The notes under the pieces were generated by a model. The model made no database searches. It was not told the DNA's origin and was given only the letters and a program-made list of their open reading frames with translations. 64,000 nt of DNA from Flavisolibacter ginsengisoli DSM 18119 (lineage in GTDB: Bacteria > Bacteroidota > Bacteroidia > Chitinophagales > Chitinophagaceae): assembly GCF_900129295.1 (NCBI RefSeq), contig NZ_FQUU01000014.1:62001-126000 (forward strand), in the 5' to 3' direction. Shown here piece by piece: positions 61,380-64,000 of this stretch; the stretch's first letter is position 1, and each line of letters begins with the position of its first letter. The position numbers and the translations under genes are program-made.

Positions 61380-64000
61380 TTAAGCCTGTACAGCATATTC
61401 CTCCGTTGGAGGGCATACACAAATCAGGTTCCTGTCACCATAGGTATCATTCACTCTTGATACCGAAGGCCAGAATTTATTCTCTTTGATCTCTTTTAAT
61501 GGGAAGGCAGCCATTTCCCTTGAGTAAGGCTTTTTCCATTCATCAGAACATACCGTGAACATGGTATGTGGTGCATTGCGCAGCGGGTTGTCTTTCCTGT
61601 CCACCTGGTTTTCTTCTATCAATGCTATCTCACGGCGAATGCTTAATAAAGAATCGCAAAAACGATCCAATTCATCCTTGTCCTCACTTTCCGTAGGCTC
61701 AATCATGATAGTGCCGGGAACAGGGAAAGAAAGGGTAGGTGCATGAAAGCCATAATCCATTAATCGCTTGGCTACATCTACTGCCTCAATCTCTGCGGAT
61801 TTTTTGAAAGGTCGCAGGTCAACTATAAACTCATGTGCACAAGCTCCAAAATGATTGGTATAAAGAATATCATACTGGTCTTTTAAACGGGCCAACATGT
61901 AATTGGCATTCAGGATAGCATATTCCGTAGCCATCTTCACGCCATCCTTGCCCAGCATACGTATGTAGGCATAAGAGATCAACAAGATTGATGCGGAACC
62001 ATAAGGTGCAGCGGATACTGCATGTCCAGCCCTCGAAGGCGAACCATTAGCTGCGCCATTAGCCATAGTAACATGACCAGGCAGGTGAGGGGCAAGGTGC
62101 TTCTTCACACAAATTGGTCCCATGCCCGGGCCACCGCCTCCATGAGGAATGGCAAATGTTTTATGAAGGTTCAGGTGACATACATCAGCGCCAATCAAAC
62201 CAGGAGCGGTAAGTCCTACCTGTGCATTCATATTGGCTCCGTCCATATATACCTGTCCACCATATTGGTGAACGATCTTTGTTATATCTGTAACAGTTTC
62301 TTCATATACACCATAGGTAGATGGATAAGTGATCATAATGCCGGCCAGGTTAGCCGCATTTTGTTCTGCTTTTACTTTCAGATCTTCTATGTCAATGTAT
62401 CCATTCTCTAGTGCTTTAACCACAACCACCTTCATACCGCTCATTACTGCAGATGCAGGATTGGTGCCATGTGCTGAAATAGGTATCAGCATCACATCCC
62501 TATGTTCTTCACCGTTAGCTTTATGAAATGCTTTTATGGTCAGCAATCCCGCATACTCTCCCTGAGCCCCGCTGTTAGGTTGCAGGCTGCAGGCATCAAA
62601 GGCAGTAATTTCACAGAGGTAGCGGCTCAGTTCTTTTACGATAAAGCTGTAGCCTTCCACTTGCTCCACTGGTGCAAAAGGATGCATCTTGCTCCAGTGT
62701 GTCCAGCTAAGCGGGATCATTTCACTGGCAGCATTTAGCTTCATGGTGCAACTACCCAGTGGTATCATACCATGTACCAATGAAAAGTCCTTGTTTTCCA
62801 ATGTACGTATATAACGCATCATCAGCGTTTCGCTGTGGTACTTATTAAATACAGGATGCTTCAAAAAGGTTGAAGTGCGGCTTAATGGAGCCGGGATAAT
62901 ATCCAGTTGATCTTCGTGCTCTATCTCATACGCTACCGGATCTACGTCATTAACAAAAGAATTAATGATATCAAACAGGTCTGAAGGAGTAGTAGTTTCA
63001 TCAAGTGATATTCCTATCAGGTTGTTGCTATAATACCTGAAATTGAGCCTTTGTCTTTCTGCTTTTTGCCTGAATGGATTTACCTCACCCACCTTCACTA
63101 AAATGGTATCAAAGAAATATTCATTGATCACATCATAACCTCTTTCTTCAAGTGCATTAGCAAGGGTCTGTGTTAACAGGGCTACACGCCTTGCTATACG
63201 TCGCAAACCTTCTGGGCCATGGTACACAGCATACATGGCGGCCATGTTGGCCAACAATGCCTGTGCAGTGCAAATATTTGAAGTTGCTTTCTCACGCTTA
63301 ATATGTTGTTCCCTGGTTTGAAGCGCCATTCTTAATGCACGGTTGCCCTGGGCATCTACGCTTACGCCAATGATCCTCCCAGGAATGCTTCTTTTGAATT
63401 CTTCTTTAGCTGCAAAGAAAGCTGCATGAGGACCACCGTAGCCTAAAGGCACTCCGAAGCGCTGAGCCGAGCCTAGCGCTACATCCGCTCCCAATTCACC
63501 GGGAGGAACCAGTAATGTCAATGCCAGCAAATCGGTAGCCATGGCAACAAAAACGCCTGTATCATGTACGTTTTTAATGAATTCTCTATAGTCTTCAATA
63601 GAACCTTTGTCATTTGGATATTGCACCAATGCTCCAAAATAAGTTTCATCAAGTTGGGCTGACTGGTAGTCACCAAAAACAACTTCAATACCCAGAGGAA
63701 CCGCTCTTGTAAGGACCACATCTTTGGTTTGTGGGAAAGTGTCATTGTCCACGAAAAATTTAGGACGTTGAATATGATGTTCCTTATTCAGGGTATTGAA
63801 AAACATGGTCATGGCTTCAGCCGCTGCTGTGGCCTCATCCAGTAAGGATGCATTTGCCAGGGGTAAAGCAGTAAGCTCACTAACCACTGTTTGGTAATTC
63901 AGCAGGCTTTCCAGGCGCCCCTGCGCTATCTCGGCCTGGTAGGGAGTATATTGTGTGTACCAGGCTGGATTTTCAAATATATTCCTGAGGATTACTGATG
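61380..64000 (-). CDS. gcvP: Glycine dehydrogenase (decarboxylating), P protein, C-terminal part (5' end outside window)
   Basis: The frame is open to the window edge, with about 872 residues visible; the first residues read [18 protein letters not shown], which is typical of GcvP. P protein decarboxylates glycine on PLP and passes the aminomethyl group to the H protein of the glycine cleavage system. Seen: [12 protein letters not shown] and SFR-region RGIIGVS-like [19 protein letters not shown], then the PLP lysine in [20 protein letters not shown], and [21 protein letters not shown]. Full-length single-chain form (the usual total is about 950 residues). No gcvT or gcvH gene in the window. 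Confidence 0.97.
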   Translation of the reverse strand, partial: SVILRNIFENPAWYTQYTPYQAEIAQGRLESLLNYQTVVSELTALPLANASLLDEATAAAEAMTMFFNTLNKEHHIQRPKFFVDNDTFPQTKDVVLTRAVPLGIEVVFGDYQSAQLDETYFGALVQYPNDKGSIEDYREFIKNVHDTGVFVAMATDLLALTLLVPPGELGADVALGSAQRFGVPLGYGGPHAAFFAAKEEFKRSIPGRIIGVSVDAQGNRALRMALQTREQHIKREKATSNICTAQALLANMAAMYAVYHGPEGLRRIARRVALLTQTLANALEERGYDVINEYFFDTILVKVGEVNPFRQKAERQRLNFRYYSNNLIGISLDETTTPSDLFDIINSFVNDVDPVAYEIEHEDQLDIIPAPLSRTSTFLKHPVFNKYHSETLMMRYIRTLENKDFSLVHGMIPLGSCTMKLNAASEMIPLSWTHWSKMHPFAPVEQVEGYSFIVKELSRYLCEITAFDACSLQPNSGAQGEYAGLLTIKAFHKANGEEHRDVMLIPISAHGTNPASAVMSGMKVVVVKALENGYIDIEDLKVKAEQNAANLAGIMITYPSTYGVYEETVTDITKIVHQYGGQVYMDGANMNAQVGLTAPGLIGADVCHLNLHKTFAIPHGGGGPGMGPICVKKHLAPHLPGHVTMANGAANGSPSRAGHAVSAAPYGSASILLISYAYIRMLGKDGVKMATEYAILNANYMLARLKDQYDILYTNHFGACAHEFIVDLRPFKKSAEIEAVDVAKRLMDYGFHAPTLSFPVPGTIMIEPTESEDKDELDRFCDSLLSIRREIALIEENQVDRKDNPLRNAPHTMFTVCSDEWKKPYSREMAAFPLKEIKENKFWPSVSRVNDTYGDRNLICVCPPTEEYAVQA

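Overview
The window looks like chromosome from a member of the Bacteroidota, most likely family Chitinophagaceae (inference). The grounds are two SusC/SusD outer-membrane pairs, a TamB/TamL pair in which the TamA-like barrel is a lipoprotein, DUF5686 and DUF3467 proteins, 2-oxoacid dehydrogenase E1 genes with alpha and beta halves fused, -7 boxes of the TAnnTTTG type, few Shine-Dalgarno sequences, and a tRNA without encoded CCA. No plasmid, phage or rRNA genes were seen. Genes are mostly short operons separated by clear stem-loop terminators.

Layout. 1-9 kb: the end of one SusC/SusD pair, then a complete SusC/SusD/DUF1735 operon for nutrient uptake at the outer membrane; no glycoside hydrolase lies beside them. 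9-14.5 kb: an unknown secreted protein, DUF3467, radC, then housekeeping genes prs, rplY and pth and a FAH-family enzyme. 14.6-27.2 kb: a fused E1 dehydrogenase, the tamB-tamL operon and a DUF5686 outer-membrane protein. 27.2-28.4 kb: the most unusual region, a tandem array behind a tRNA-Met gene. It holds two copies of a roughly 517-bp unit with a 92-residue GIY-YIG nuclease gene, broken tRNA-Met 3' portions carrying a 15-bp palindrome, and small terminators.

28.5-37 kb: an acetyltransferase, an SRPBCC membrane protein, a PLP aminotransferase, two DUF1573 proteins, a second fused E1, a TRIC-type channel, a PhzF enzyme and a DCC thiol protein. They are followed by a gene-free stretch with a compound palindrome built of 11-bp units. 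37-44.4 kb: a YebC regulator, four membrane proteins (APC permease, dicarboxylate symporter, DedA, MFS) and a GT9 glycosyltransferase. 44.4-50.5 kb: a stress-flavoured block (MgtC, Hsp20, an acidic disordered protein, a class IV aminotransferase, CBS protein, DUF892 ferritin-like protein, DoxX). 50.5-61.3 kb: a penicillin-acylase-family enzyme, DUF2141 and DUF1579 proteins, a response regulator, a DUF2236 protein, a VanZ protein, a hotdog thioesterase, an orphan sensor kinase and a TerB/BON/SH3 trio. The window ends inside gcvP on the minus strand.

Links between genes. The small heat-shock gene at 45.6 kb and a 79-residue membrane-protein gene at 56.5 kb share a leader of about 60 bases with an identically placed GGAGG, which suggests common control. 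Several genes have a TAnnTTTG box only 4-7 bases before the ATG, which suggests leaderless messages. All function calls rest on reading the sequence; no database search was run.
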